DNA from: Candidatus Sabulitectum silens | Lineage (GTDB): Bacteria; Fermentibacterota; Fermentibacteria; Fermentibacterales; JCC-6 | Direction of reading: 5' to 3' | Assembly: GCA_001875255.1 (NCBI GenBank) | Contig: MJAN01000001.1 | Location: forward strand, 1-64,000 | Length of the DNA: 64,000 bases | In this document: one piece after another, positions 16,642 to 26,830 of the stretch | Position numbering within the stretch: the stretch's first letter is position 1 | Layout: the number at the start of each line of letters is the position of its first letter | Program-made: the position numbers and the translations under genes | The notes under the pieces: model-generated | What the model saw: only the letters and a program-made list of their open reading frames with translations | What the model was told of the DNA's origin: nothing | Databases searched by the model: none

Positions 16642-18587
16642 TATCCTCTGCCTCCCGGGACAGACCGAATCTCTTCAGGGTTTCACCTTCGGGTATTCCC
16701 GTTTCGGTGTTCCATCCCCTGAGACGGTAGTATTCGTCCATTACCCCTTTGAACTCATTCCTGTCCATGGAGGTTTTCACCCCGGTGACCGGGCTGGTGA
16801 GGTACTCGGTTTTCTCGTAGTAGGGTATGACCCCTCGTCGTCCTTCCTGGTCCTCTTGAAGTTCCTGAAAAGAAGTGCCCGTTCAAGCTGAATTACCCTT
16901 TCAGAGGCGAACTCGAGGTCCCTGTCGCTCCAGTCCACACCGGTGCAGGAGGTGAACATGTGCCTTTCGAAGGAGGGGCCCTCCATATCACCGGCCCTGG
17001 CGAAGTTGTCCGGGGTCTTCCTTGAGTAGATCCTGGGGAAGACCTGGTCGCCCACGGTGAGGGAATCCTTCATTACCGAGCGCTGTCCGTGCCACCAGGC
17101 GGGGAAGGCCTTTGCCCTGTAGCCCCATTCGGGTCGGCGGAATCGGTGGTTCCGTATATCCTTGCGGAAACCTCCATTATCCTCTCCCAGGACAGCCCGT
17201 GTTCAGGGGAGCAGATCCGGCTCCAGCCCATGATGTTCTGGGCGTACCCGTGGGCGCTGGATATGGGGTCCCGTGTGTCCACCGCCCACTGCAGGGCACT
17301 GACTATCCAGTATGGAAAGAACACATAGTTTATCCTGTCGCCGTGACCGTCCCAGTGGCCGGCATATCCCCATGCGGGGAAGAGGCGTTCAAGCTGTTCC
17401 CTGCCCACCCCAAGAGCGGCGGAGGCCCTCACGGTCCCCTCGGAGAGGGCAGACCGGAACTCCCCCTCCCTGGCGGCGATACCCCTGAGCAGAAAGTCCC
17501 AGAACACCGGGTCGTCGAGGTTTATCTCCATGCCGTCTATCTTCGTGAGGACCCCCTCGGTATGGAGGCTTCGCAGCCAGGGGGCCATGCCTATGAGTAT
17601 TTCCCAGTGGTTGAGGCCCAGGTCGTTGGCAAGCCGGCCGATCTCGAAGCCCGCCTCGAAACCCAGTTCCCAGTCGTAGAATCCGCCGGGGAAACCCGGA
17701 AAGAGCCCAGCCACGCAGTCCACCTGGCCGGAGAAGACCTTTCCCCTCTGCAGGACCGCGGGAACCGTGGTGTAGAACCTGGCGTCGTAGCATTTCACCG
17801 CGCAGCCCTCGGTGCATGCCTGATAGCGCTGGCCATACTTCTTCACCCTGTCCGGGTCGAGCTGGGGTTCATGGGGCCAGCCGTGGGATGCGTGGGCCTC
17901 CTCCCTGATAAGCCGGCAAACCCGCTGGAATTCCCCGGGCCTGGCTATGTGAAGTGGAATGGTTCCCCGTACCGCTATAGCCTTGAGATTCTTAGAGCCC
18001 ATCACCGCTCCATAGCCGCCCTGGCCGGAAGCGCTTTCCGTTTCCGTGGCGGCGATGGCTATCCTTACAAGTTTTTCCCCGGCGGGGCCGGTGGCAAAAA
18101 CCCTCCAGCGGCTTCCATGGCGGTTCATCAGGAGCTGCTGGGTACGGTAGATCCCCATGCCCCAGAGGTCTGATGCATCCTCTATGGAGCAGTTCCCGTT
18201 CTCTATTTTCAGATACACCGGACCAGAAGCCCTTCCGGTAATGATAAGGCCGTCGATACCGGCGCGTTTCAGCTCCGGCCCCCAGTGGCCTCCGAAGGAG
18301 GACCTGGAGAACCACTCGGAGGGATATCCCTGGGGAGCCAGACCGCAGACGGTTGTTCTGCCGCTGAAGGGTGCGGCGGTTCCAGTAAGGGGTCCGGCGA
18401 GTATCATCAGGGGGCTCTCAGGGCTGAAAGCCCCGGTGCCCTGGGGTATCTCGTCCCAGGCCAGCCGGGCTGCCAGGGCCCTGCCTCCATACCATTCCGG
18501 CAGGTAGTCGGAGGTGGGCTGGCCTTCTACGGAGCCCCTGGACAGGTCGATCCTCAGCAGTGTTCCGCCATAGCCTCCGTATTTCAC
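16625..18587 (-). CDS. aor: Aldehyde:ferredoxin oxidoreductase family, tungsten-pterin enzyme (frameshifted)
   Basis: GTG start overlaps the stop of the ferredoxin subunit. The N-terminal domain shows YGGTLLRIDLSRGSVEGQ, WYGGRALAARLAWDE, GPLTGTAAPFSGRTTV, SFGGHWGPELKRAG and GYGAVMGSKNLKAIAVRG, all typical of the pterin-binding part of AOR. Cluster cysteines are CTEGCAVKC and the distal FTSCTG. The C terminus reads DEYYRLRGWNTETGIP and ends REAEDIDRLR. Frame breaks near 17095 and 16835. AORs oxidise aldehydes to acids (or the reverse) with ferredoxin; a separate iron-sulfur subunit as here is found in the AorAB-type enzymes. About 654 residues. Needs tungsten and molybdopterin; their genes are not in the window. 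Confidence 0.88.
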
Positions 18588-18997
18588 CGGCGAACCCCGG
18601 TGAGCTGTATCGCATTGAAGGCGCAGGCCCCGGCGCAGAGGGGGTTCCCCCCGCAGAGGTCGCACTTCACCGGCGGGGCCGTTCCTCCTGTCAGGAATAT
18701 CGCATCGAAGGGGCAGGCGGATACGCAGGCTCCGCAGGCTGTGCATGTAGATCCCTTCAGCTCCACAGCCCCGGTTTCCGGGTTCCTCTTGAGGGTGCCA
18801 CTTCCGCAGACAGCGGCGCATGCCGGGTCGCTGCAGTGCCTGCAGTAGACAAGGGTGTTCATTCCGGTGAAGGGCTGAAGGTTCACCCTTATTACCGGAA
18901 AGGGAGGAAGATCCCTTACCCGGCGTTCCAGGGCGCAGACCCCTTCGCAGTTCCTGCAGCCTGTGCACAGGGATGATTTGACGGATATCCTTATCAC
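18584..18997 (-). CDS. AOR electron-transfer subunit, four-cluster ferredoxin
   Basis: The long open frame extends upstream, but the GTG at 18995-18997 with GGAGGGAGA in front begins the real protein: IRISVKSSLCTGCRNCEGVCALE. Cysteine groups follow as CRHCSDPACAAVC, CTACGACVSACP and CDLCGGNPLCAGAC, the pattern of HycB/NrfC-type 4x[4Fe-4S] subunits. 137 residues, no signal peptide, so it is cytoplasmic, unlike the exported ferredoxins at 6.6-9.6 kb. It overlaps the AOR start by 4 bases and must be the partner that hands electrons to or from ferredoxin. Confidence 0.85.
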   Translation of the reverse strand: MIRISVKSSLCTGCRNCEGVCALERRVRDLPPFPVIRVNLQPFTGMNTLVYCRHCSDPACAAVCGSGTLKRNPETGAVELKGSTCTACGACVSACPFDAIFLTGGTAPPVKCDLCGGNPLCAGACAFNAIQLTGVRR

Positions 18998-19118
18998 AGG
19001 TCTCCCTCCGGTTTCCCGGGGTTCACAATGCCCCTGCCGAGTCTCCGTGTCAAGATGGTTGTTGACTCCATGACCTCGGGTTATGTTTCCGCGATGAAGA
19101 CTGGAACCCGATGAGCCG

Positions 19119-20036
19119 GTGATCGTAACCGGCGGCAACAGAACCGGCACCTCCTGGGTTGGCAGGAACCTCTGCCTCTCCCGGGAGCTCTTCCTCGTGT
19201 GGGAGTCCTTCAATCAACAGGACACAGTTCCTCTGCTGAAACATCCGCTGGAAAAACACTATCGCAGGCTTCTTCCCCGGGAAGAGCCGGTAATGGCCGA
19301 TTTCATCAGAAAGAAGATGTGGATAGAAATGCTGAGGTCCGCCGAGGGCGGCCCAGGGCTCCGGAACAAACTGAGGAAGCTGGCAAGGGCCCTGTCAAAC
19401 TATTACGGTTACATCACAGGAGGGAAGAAGCCGCTGTTCAAAGACCCCATTGCCCTCATGTCCGCACCCTGGTTAGCCGAAGAGTTCAACGCACGGGTGG
19501 TACTTACAGTGCGGCACCCCGGAGCCTATGTGAACAGTATAAAAAGGCTGAACTGGCCCACCAGGGTGGAGGAGTTCGAAGAACAGCCATGGCTTATGAA
19601 GACCCTTCCGGAAACCCTTCAGGAGGAGATACGCGCCCGAATTGCCTCCAGGGAACCGCCCCGTGGTTATGTACTGGAGGATGCCGCGCTGTACTGGAAG
19701 GTTTTCTACACAGTGGTTGACGGCTACAGGAAAACCCACCCCGGTTGGATAACCGTTTTCCACGAAGATCTCAGCAGGGATTACATAGACGGCTTCAAGG
19801 CCCTTTATGAGAAACTGGACCTCACATGGACCGAAAGTATAGAGGCCACCATAGAAGCCCAGTGCAACCCCGGGAACGAAGTGGTTCAGGGCAAAGTATC
19901 GCATCATTTCGTTCAGGACTCCGCCGGTGTCTCGGTGATCTGGAAAACCCGGCTGACCGACGGGGAGAAGAGCACAATCAGGCGGATCACCGAACCGGTT
20001 TCCAGCCTGTACTACAATGACTCCAGCTGGGAATGA
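19119..20036 (+). CDS. Sulfotransferase-family protein
   Basis: IVTGGNRTGTSWVGRNLCL is the 5'-phosphosulfate loop of sulfotransferases; VLTVRHPGAYVNSIKRL fits the 3'-phosphate motif with its RxP and Ser. The remaining 250 residues have typical helices (GYRKTHPGWITVFHEDLSRD, ALYEKLDLTW). It would transfer sulfate from PAPS to a carbohydrate or other surface acceptor. The start is uncertain: GTG at 19119 or CTG at 19101 in frame; an ATG at 19094 is out of frame. The end overlaps the next gene by 20 bases. Otherwise intact. Confidence 0.75.
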   Translation: MIVTGGNRTGTSWVGRNLCLSRELFLVWESFNQQDTVPLLKHPLEKHYRRLLPREEPVMADFIRKKMWIEMLRSAEGGPGLRNKLRKLARALSNYYGYITGGKKPLFKDPIALMSAPWLAEEFNARVVLTVRHPGAYVNSIKRLNWPTRVEEFEEQPWLMKTLPETLQEEIRARIASREPPRGYVLEDAALYWKVFYTVVDGYRKTHPGWITVFHEDLSRDYIDGFKALYEKLDLTWTESIEATIEAQCNPGNEVVQGKVSHHFVQDSAGVSVIWKTRLTDGEKSTIRRITEPVSSLYYNDSSWE

Positions 20037-20692
20037 CCATTTCCACCCTTCCATCAGATACAGCGAAAGGGCATCCAGAGTAACCGTCCGGGTGAGACCC
20101 GGCTCCGTGGAGGTGGTGGCCCCCCGGGGCGTCCCTCGAAAGGTGATAGATGATTTCATTGAAAGTAAATCCAGCTGGATAAGGGGGAAGCTGAACCTCT
20201 TCCTGTCCGTTAAGGGCCCGGTTCCCCTGGAAGAACCCGCTGAAGGCTCCGTACTGTGGCTTTTCGGCGAACCACTGGAGCTGAGGACCGCCGAAGGGGA
20301 CATTCCCCCGGTGATAAATCCCCCTCTGCTTACCATGGGTATCTCCTGGTTCTCCCGGAGGAAGTTCTGCGAGTGGCTGGACGGGATGCTTCTCGAAAGG
20401 GTGAACTCCACGGCGGAGGCCTTTTCCAGGGAAACCGGGAAGATTCCGAAAAGGATCCGTCCGGGCAATGCCCGGACGCTGGGGAAGCTGCTCCGACAGG
20501 GGGGTGGTTATGATAAACAGAAAACTGGTCCACGCCCCGGCTCACATCATTGACTACATCGTTCTGCACGAACTCACCCACCTGATACACAGGAACCATT
20601 CAGCTGCTTTCTGGCGGGAACTTGCCCGGCATGTGCCGGACATTCCCCGGGCGAAAAAGTGGCTTCGTCTGCAGGGAGCCCTTCTTATATGA
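20017..20692 (+). CDS. YgjP-like (DUF45) metal-dependent protease (frameshifted)
   Basis: Residues 10-55 read IRYSERASRVTVRVRPGSVEVVAPRGVP, the usual N-terminal strand domain of DUF45. After a frame change near 20465 the conserved GRWGSCSDRGVVMINRKLVHAP and the zinc site VLHELTHLIHRNHSAAFW follow (HExxH with a distal His), ending IPRAKKWLRLQGALL. About 225 residues, as usual. Members are SprT/WLM-like zinc peptidases of unclear substrate. Co-transcribed with the sulfotransferase. Confidence 0.82.
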
Positions 20693-20693
20693 G

Positions 20694-20721
20694 AAAGGGG
20701 CGGCCAGTCGCCGCCCCCTTT
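20694..20721. terminator. Bidirectional intrinsic terminator
   Basis: AAAGGGGCGGC-cagtc-GCCGCCCC with flanking A and T tracts lies between the stops of two convergent genes (20692 and 20739). Works in both directions. Confidence 0.85.
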
Positions 20722-20738
20722 CAGGAACTTAATCGATG

Positions 20739-22268
20739 TCAGCGGGCGATGATCATCCTTGCTGTAACCGTGTTACCCATGCTCTGGGCCCTTACCAGGT
20801 ACATCCCCGGCGGAAGGGCTTCCGTTGCAAGGGAAACCTGGCTGAGACCGCCTGAGAGTTCCTCGCCGGTGGAGAGGACCTGCCTGCCGGTGAGGTCAAA
20901 AACACCCAGGGCAACGGTGCCCGGCCCGGGAAGGCTTACTGTGAGGGAGGCGGCTCCCCTAACGGGGTTGGCGTTAACGGCGAGGCCGAATCCGCCTTCA
21001 GGCACACCGCTGTGATTCTCTTCCACCGATGTGGTGACCGGTGTGGCAAGGTAGGCCACGGTGGCGATGGCAGCCCTGGCCATGTCGGTGCCGAAGGGGA
21101 AGTACTCCAGGTAGTTGTCCATCAGGTCCGATGTCTGGTGGTAGTAGGGGTTGGAGAATACATTCTTTTCTATGCTGAGCATGGCGGGGTATCCGGCGCT
21201 CCAGAAGCTTGCGTGGTCGCTGGCCCCGGTGGGATTGGAAGCCACGGTCTTCACAAGGGCCGGCACATAGGTGTCGCTTATGGCGTCGAAGGCCAGGCCG
21301 AGACCGGTGGAGGCGGTGTTGTAGTGGAGCCATGCCTGGTCGTCCGGGGGAGGGCCGTAGAAGATCATGTCGAGGTTGACCACCCCGTGTATATCCATTC
21401 CAGCCGCCGCCGCTGAATCGGCGTAGTGGCGCTGCCGTGGAGGCCCTGCTCTTCGCCGCCCCAGAGGGCGTAGATAACGGAATACTCGAAGTCGTACTGG
21501 CTCATTATCCTGGCGGCTTCCACCACAGCGGCGGAGCCGCTGCCGTTGTCATCGGCACCGGGGGCGTCGTACTGGGTGTTGGGGGAGGTGCTGTCGAGGT
21601 GGCCGCAGATCATCCAGTACTGGTCGGGGTAAAGGGTTCCCTGCTGGATGGCAATAACATTCTGGCACTGGTATCCCATCATGGAGAAGTACTGAATCTC
21701 GGAGTCGAGGCCGTGGGAGAGGAAGCGGTCGTTGCTCCAGTCGCAGGCTGTGTCGTAGCCGTCGGTGTTGGAGTACCGGGTGAGGTAGCTCTCATAATTG
21801 TATGTGATGGAGATCAGGCTGTCTTCGCTTACTGCGGTGACGATGTCCGAAATGGTGTCGTCGTAGCCGCTTCTCACCGGCACCGGGATGGGTTCAGCCG
21901 GGGCCAGGGTTTCCCGGAGGGGGCCACATGGAACACATCGGGCCTTCTGAAGCCGCCGTTCAGCGGGTTGTGGAGCTGAATGATGAGTGTGTTGCCGTTC
22001 CGGTAGAGAACACTGCCAAGTTCCGTTGTCTGAAGAACTCCGTTGTCGTTCTTCACCGTGACCATGGCGAACCTTTCCAGGCCGCCGTCGGTTTCACTGA
22101 GAACCCTGGAATCCACCGTGGGTGTGCCGAAGGCAACCACATGGGAAGGGGTTCTGTGAACTATAATGTGTGACTGTTCCGCGACGGCGGTGCCGTCGGG
22201 GATCAGGAAAGCTGGCCGGCCAGGGCCGTTGCAGCGAGTACCGCAAGAAGCAGCAGTACGGTCTTCAT
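20739..22268 (-). CDS. Secreted M28-family zinc peptidase with T9SS-like sorting domain (frameshifted)
   Basis: Starts KTVLLLLAVLAATALAG, a signal peptide. After a propeptide-like part (HIIVHRTPSHVVAFGTPTVDS) come the zinc ligands of M28 aminopeptidases: CGHLDSTS (His-Asp), DAPGADDNGSG (bridging Asp), LWGGEEQGL (catalytic Glu-Glu), VNLDM (Asp) and NPYYHQTSD (His). The end is a sorting domain: GLAVNANPVRGAASLTVSLP, LGVFDLTGRQVLS, LPPGMYLVRAQ. Frame breaks near 22212, 21885 and 21410. It would be exported by Sec and passed to the outer membrane to digest peptides. About 505 residues. Confidence 0.82.
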
Positions 22269-22414
22269 GAATACCTCCAAGGATATGGCGGGAAAAATAC
22301 ACCGCTAATATGTACAAATTGGATAGAGAAAGGTTTCACACTGCAGGGGAACACTTTTGTCCATGAAGGTGTATTATATCCGTAAGCGGTTTGTTCCCTG
22401 AAATAGGAGGAGAA

Positions 22415-23050
22415 ATGAAATTAGTACTTCTGATAATGGGCTTCGCTACGGTCTTCGCCGCTGGGGACAGCATTGTGGTGGGCCAGGCACAGACGCCCTC
22501 AACCGACCCCTTCTGCCATTGACAGGGCAGTTCCAGACGCCATCAGGTGATGGTGACAGCGGAAGAACTGCAAAACATCGCAATGGAAGTGAACGCCATC
22601 AGCTTCAATGCCGCCCCACCCTCCGACCCCGAGGGACCCTACGAAAACCTTACCGTTCTCATGGGCCATACCGGGCTTTCCAGCCTCACTGAAACCTATG
22701 ACGACAACTGGAGCACATCGGGGACAACCGTGCTGCCGCCCTCAACGGTGATATTTACTGATGTTGTCATAGGCGATTGGTTTACCATTGAGCTGGATAC
22801 CCCATTCCAGTACGATGGCAGCCAGAACCTGCTGATCGAGATCGTATGGTCCGGGCCGACTCCTGTGCCCTTCGGCCAGGGCAGTCTGTATTCCTGGAGC
22901 TGGAATGCCGGAGAGAACCGTTCGGTGTCCGGCACCAGTACCACCTCTCCAACGGGTTTCGCCTCTACGATAGTGCAGATGCTGAGGATCGATTACGACC
23001 CCCTTGCCCTGGATCAGACCACCTTCGCCGGTATCAAGGCCTCCTTCTGA
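22415..23050 (+). CDS. Secreted adhesin-like beta-sandwich protein with an in-frame TGA
   Basis: ATG behind AGGAGGAGAA begins KLVLLIMGFATVFAAGDS, a signal peptide. The same frame meets TGA at 22520-22522 after DPFCH and then goes on without break for 176 codons (QGSSRRHQVMVTAEEL... ISFNAAPP, LTVLMGHTG, WFTIELDTPFQYDG, LLIEIVWSG). Related proteins have a Trp-rich segment at this spot, so TGG misread as TGA is likely. The fold looks like the Ig-like adhesin domain found in many FCB surface proteins. It lacks a sorting domain and ends TTFAGIKASF, a tail shared with the protein at 55441-56031. The gene overlaps the convergent methyltransferase by 17 bases. Confidence 0.6.
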
Positions 23051-23812
23051 AGAGCTGGTAAAGGATTATCGAGGCGCTTACACCGGCGTGAGGGACTCAA
23101 CGCCGGGGGCCATGGGTATCCCTACCGAGCAGTCCAGGGCTTCGATGGTTTCACCGGAGAGCCCCCGGGCCTCGGAGCCGGTAACGATGCAGAGCGAGTT
23201 CCCCTCAAGGGATTCAGGGGTTCTGCTGCCTCCGGTGTCGGTGCCTGTGAAGAGGTAGTTGCTGAATCTCTTTTTCAGAAGGGCAAGGGACTCGACCTCG
23301 ATTATCGGAATGGCGGAATTGAGCCCCGCTGATGCCCTTGTTACCTTAGGGTTCCACGGGAAGGCGCTGCCAGGCAGGAACACCACGCCGCTGCAGCCGA
23401 AGGCTGCGGCGGACCGCACCGCGGTTCCGGCGTTGCCCGGGTCGGCCACGCCGTCCAGGGCAAGAACGATTCCTCCGTTGAAAACCCCTTCGGCTTCATG
23501 CACCGGTATGGGAGCCACCGCGGCCAGGCCCTGGGAGTGTTCCGTACGTGAGATGTCGCTGAAAATGGCCTCGGGTACCCGGAGCACCGTAAAGCCCTTC
23601 GAAGAAGCCATTCGAGCGGTATCCACACATTCCTCAGTGGCCTTCTCCGAAAGGATGACGAAACAGGAGTTGTCCTCCCTTGAGATGAAATCCCGGATGA
23701 ACCTGGGGCCCTCCAGCAGATAGCTTTTCTTCTTTCTGCACTGGGAGGATCTGCCCAGGGAGGCGGCCAGTTTGATCCGGGGATTGGATCGGCTGGAAAC
23801 GCTTTCTATCAC
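23034..23812 (-). CDS. SpoU/TrmH-family RNA 2'-O-methyltransferase (frameshifted at end)
   Basis: N-terminal substrate-binding domain: SRSNPRIKLAASL, KKSYLLEGPRFIRDF. SPOUT domain: LALDGVADPGNAGTAVRSAAAFGC (motif 1), IVTGSEARGLS (motif 2), IPMAPGVESL (motif 3). The given frame ends early after VESLTPV; shifting one base near 23092 restores AGVSASIILYQLFRRRP and a stop at 23034, the normal C-terminal knot. About 258 residues. Acts on rRNA or tRNA ribose using SAM. It overlaps the epimerase gene by 4 bases. Confidence 0.85.
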
Positions 23813-24792
23813 TGGGCGCCCTCGGGAATACCCGCCTCTATCACCTGCCTGATCACCTCTTCTATAGGCGCCGTTGGGCGAATTCCCGTGAGGCTCACCA
23901 GCCTGGAGACATCTGGGACACGCCTCTGCATGTCCTCAAAATCCGCGGGATAGGCCTCTTCGTAGGGGATCTTCACTATCTCCGAACTGGACCCGGATAT
24001 CTCCCGAACCCGTCTGGCGAGCTCCAGTATGGTTATCTCCTCGGTGGAACCTATGTTTACCACCCTGCCCACTGCTTCCGGGGATTCCATGAGTGCCAGG
24101 GCGCAGTCTATCACTTCGTGGACCAGGCTGAAGCACCTTGTCTGGGTTCCGTTCCCGTAAACGGTTATCGGCTGCTCGGTGAGGGCCTGGTTGATGAACC
24201 TGGGAAGGACCATTCCATACCTGCCGGACTGTCTTGGACCCACGGTGTTGAAGAATCGGCAGATAACCACCGGGAGCCCCCTTGAGTGGTTGTAGGCCAG
24301 GGCCAGGAACTCGTCGAGGGCCTTGGAGCAGGCGTAGCTCCACCTGTTCCGGGATGTGGCCCCCAGCACTATGTCGCCGTCTTCTTTGAAGGGGACCTGC
24401 CAGCTTTTTCCATAAACCTCGCTTGTGGAAGCGATGAGGACCTTGGTGCCCCTGTCCTTTGCCGCGCGGAGCACATTTTCGGTACCGCTTACATTTGTTT
24501 CTATGGTTTCAACCGGTTTCCTTATTACATTCTCCACCCCCACTGCTGCGGCAAGGTGAATCACCGTTTTCGAACCGTGGACGCACCTGTTCACCGCATC
24601 CGGGTTTAGAACGGAGTCTTCAACGAAGAGGAAATCCTTCCTGGGCAGAAGGGCTTCGATGTTTGCCAGATGCCCGGTTGAGAGGTCATCCAGAACGCAT
24701 ACGGTCTTTCCCTGGGAGACAAGCTTCTCGCACAGGTGGGAGCCGATGAAACCGGCTCCACCCGTTACCAGCACATCGTATTCGCCGGGCAC
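23809..24792 (-). CDS. NAD-dependent sugar epimerase/dehydratase
   Basis: Intact, 327 residues. VLVTGGAGFIGSHLCEKL is the NAD-binding loop of extended SDR enzymes; VLDDLSTGH, ASTSEVYG and YACSK (Tyr and Lys of the active site, preceded by the Ser) complete the site. CRFFNTVGPRQSGRYGMVLPRF is typical of UDP-glucose 4-epimerase and UDP-glucuronate decarboxylase relatives. GTG start joined to the stop of the sodium-pump beta gene (TAGTG). Probably supplies a nucleotide sugar; the exact reaction cannot be told. Confidence 0.82.
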   Translation of the reverse strand: MPGEYDVLVTGGAGFIGSHLCEKLVSQGKTVCVLDDLSTGHLANIEALLPRKDFLFVEDSVLNPDAVNRCVHGSKTVIHLAAAVGVENVIRKPVETIETNVSGTENVLRAAKDRGTKVLIASTSEVYGKSWQVPFKEDGDIVLGATSRNRWSYACSKALDEFLALAYNHSRGLPVVICRFFNTVGPRQSGRYGMVLPRFINQALTEQPITVYGNGTQTRCFSLVHEVIDCALALMESPEAVGRVVNIGSTEEITILELARRVREISGSSSEIVKIPYEEAYPADFEDMQRRVPDVSRLVSLTGIRPTAPIEEVIRQVIEAGIPEGAQ

Positions 24793-25990
24793 TAGCGGGG
24801 CACCACGCTGAGGAGGATACCCGCTGCGATGGCGCTTCCTATGACACCGGCAACATTGGGACCCATGGCGTGCATGAGGAGGTGGTTGGTCTTGTCGTAC
24901 TTCCTGCCCTCCACCTCGGCAACCCTGGCCGCAACTGGAACGGCGCTGACACCGGCGGCGCCAACGAAGGGGTTGATTCGGTTCTCGCCCTTGAGGAAGA
25001 GGTTCATGAACTTGGCGAATAGAATGCCCCCGGCGGTGGCGATCATGAAGCTGACTATTCCCATGATGAAGATCTTCAGGGAATCGAAGGTAAGGAATGT
25101 GTTGGCTATCGTTGTGGTTCCAACGCTGAAGCCGAGGAGGATCACCACAACATTGTTCAAAGGGCCCTGGGCTCCCTCGGCGAGCCTTCTGGTAACACCG
25201 CTCTCCTTGAGGAGGTTTCCGAAGAAGAGCATTCCGAGAAGGGGAATGGCCCCGGGGACTATGAAGGCGGTGATAATGAAGGCTACTATGGGAAAGAGTA
25301 TCTTTTCCGTCTGGGAGACCTGCCTGGCGGGTTTCATCCGCATCCTGCGTTCGGCGGGAGTGGTTAGAAGCCTCATTACAGGCGGCTGGATAACCGGGAC
25401 CAGGCCCATGTAGGAATAGGCGGCAAGGGCAATGGCCCCAAGCAGATGCGGGGCCATCTGGCTTGCAAGGAAAATTGCCGTGGGTCCGTCGGCGCCTCCG
25501 ATTATTCCGATGGCAGAGGATTCGCTGAGGTTGAACCCCAGGAACAGGGATCCCAGGAGAGTGAGGAAAATACCTATCTGGGCAGCAGCTCCCAGAAGGA
25601 GGAGCTTAGGGTTTGAAAGCATTGCGCTGAAGTCGGTCATGGCTCCTATTCCCAGGAAGATTAGTGGGGGGAACAGGCCGCTTTTTACGCCGAAGTAGAA
25701 CAGGCTGAAAACAGAGCCGGGGTCCTGGTAACCGATGGGTATCAGGGCGGGTTGTAGGGCATGTTCCCCGCAAGTATACCAAAGCCGATGGGTATCAGGA
25801 GAAGGGGTTCGTATTCCTTCCTTATGGCCAGGTAGATCATTAACATTCCCACCACCATCATCAGCGCGTTGCCCAGCTCCAGCTGGCCGAAACCCGAATC
25901 GGCCAGGTAGTTCGCAATGCTGATGTCGCCCAGCCGGAGGTTTTCAGGCGAGGCGGTGAGGGCGGCAAGCAGTCGGGAGGCAAAGGTCAT
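24792..25990 (-). CDS. oadB: Sodium-pumping decarboxylase beta subunit (OadB/MmdB; frameshifted)
   Basis: About 400 residues with many membrane helices. The conserved sodium-binding region is seen as IGIIGGADGPTAIF, with further family motifs in NMPYNPP, GAIPLLGMLFFGNLLKESG, NPFVGAAGVSAVPVAARV and HAMGPNVAGVIGSAIAAG. One frame break near 25745. The subunit decarboxylates carboxybiotin and exports sodium. Gene order here (carboxyltransferase, gamma, biotin carrier, beta) is that of methylmalonyl-CoA decarboxylase. Confidence 0.93.
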
Positions 25991-26000
25991 GGTTCTCCCC

Positions 26001-26438
26001 CTAACCTATTCTCATTATAAGGGCGTTCTCGAGAATGGTGTCGCCCTCTTTAACAGCGATCTTCGACACTTTGCCGGCCACCGGAGCCTCTATCTCATTC
26101 TCCATCTTCATGGCTTCCATTACCGCTACGGTCTGTCCCTCGGTGACCTGGTCACCCACGGAAACAAGGACCTTCAGTATTGCCCCGGGAAGGGGAGCGA
26201 GTATGTCGCCCTTTCCGGACAGACCCCCTGGAGGGGTTGTTCTGTCCGGAGATGAGGATGCATCGGGAACCGTATTGCCAAGGGAAAGTCTGGGGGTTTT
26301 GGACAGAACACCCCCGGGAGCCTGGATGCCCACGGTGTAGGAACGCTCTCCCAGTTTCACTTCCACTGTGTCGTCCTCTATACGGCCGATGTTGACCGAA
26401 TAGGTCTTGTCATTCACTGTTATCTTGTATTCGGGCAT
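26001..26438 (-). CDS. Biotin carrier subunit of the sodium-pumping decarboxylase
   Basis: Intact, 145 residues. A strand-rich N-terminal part (YKITVNDKTYSVNIG), a Pro/Ser/Thr linker, and a C-terminal biotinyl domain with VMEAMKMENEIEAPVAG, whose Lys receives biotin. Ten bases before the beta gene and overlapping the gamma gene by one base. The mobile arm carries CO2 between the carboxyltransferase and the membrane pump. Confidence 0.94.
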   Translation of the reverse strand: MPEYKITVNDKTYSVNIGRIEDDTVEVKLGERSYTVGIQAPGGVLSKTPRLSLGNTVPDASSSPDRTTPPGGLSGKGDILAPLPGAILKVLVSVGDQVTEGQTVAVMEAMKMENEIEAPVAGKVSKIAVKEGDTILENALIMRIG

Positions 26439-26830
26439 TATCGGCTCCTGTTCCTTTGCCTGAAGAGGGACTGATTGGTGAGGACCCTGGACCTTCCCGC
26501 CAGCCGCCAGGGAGTGTAGGGTTTCTCATACATCTCCCAGGTTAGCCTGGCTTTCTGCATCATGCTGATACGGGTGATATGGGCGTGGATGGCGGCGGTA
26601 ATGGCAACCACCTCTTCCCGGGTTGGCTCGGAGGCTTCCGTTGTCCCGCCGGTGGCTGCCGGGGGCTTTTTCTTTCCCTCGGCGATCCTTCTGATGATCG
26701 GGAGGGCAAGGGCCAGTATGGCCAGGCCGGCAAAGACCGTTGTCATGCCCACCAGGGCAATCCTTACGCCGAAACCGAAGGTTTCAGGAATGGCTAAGAT
26801 CGCCCCGCGGAGGAGTGTCGCCGTCATCAT
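26438..26830 (-). CDS. Gamma subunit of the sodium-pumping decarboxylase (OadG-like)
   Basis: Intact, 130 residues. One N-terminal membrane helix (IALVGMTTVFAGLAILALALP), then a charged hydrophilic tail with EVVAITAAIHAHI, the pattern of OadG proteins, and a basic end. The start overlaps the carboxyltransferase stop (ATGA). It anchors the carboxyltransferase to the membrane and helps assembly. Confidence 0.85.
   Translation of the reverse strand: MMTATLLRGAILAIPETFGFGVRIALVGMTTVFAGLAILALALPIIRRIAEGKKKPPAATGGTTEASEPTREEVVAITAAIHAHITRISMMQKARLTWEMYEKPYTPWRLAGRSRVLTNQSLFRQRNRSR

Noticed and set aside
22520..22522. Selenocysteine at the in-frame TGA
   Set aside because: No redox motif around it and no SECIS-like hairpin directly behind; homologous segments tend to have Trp here.
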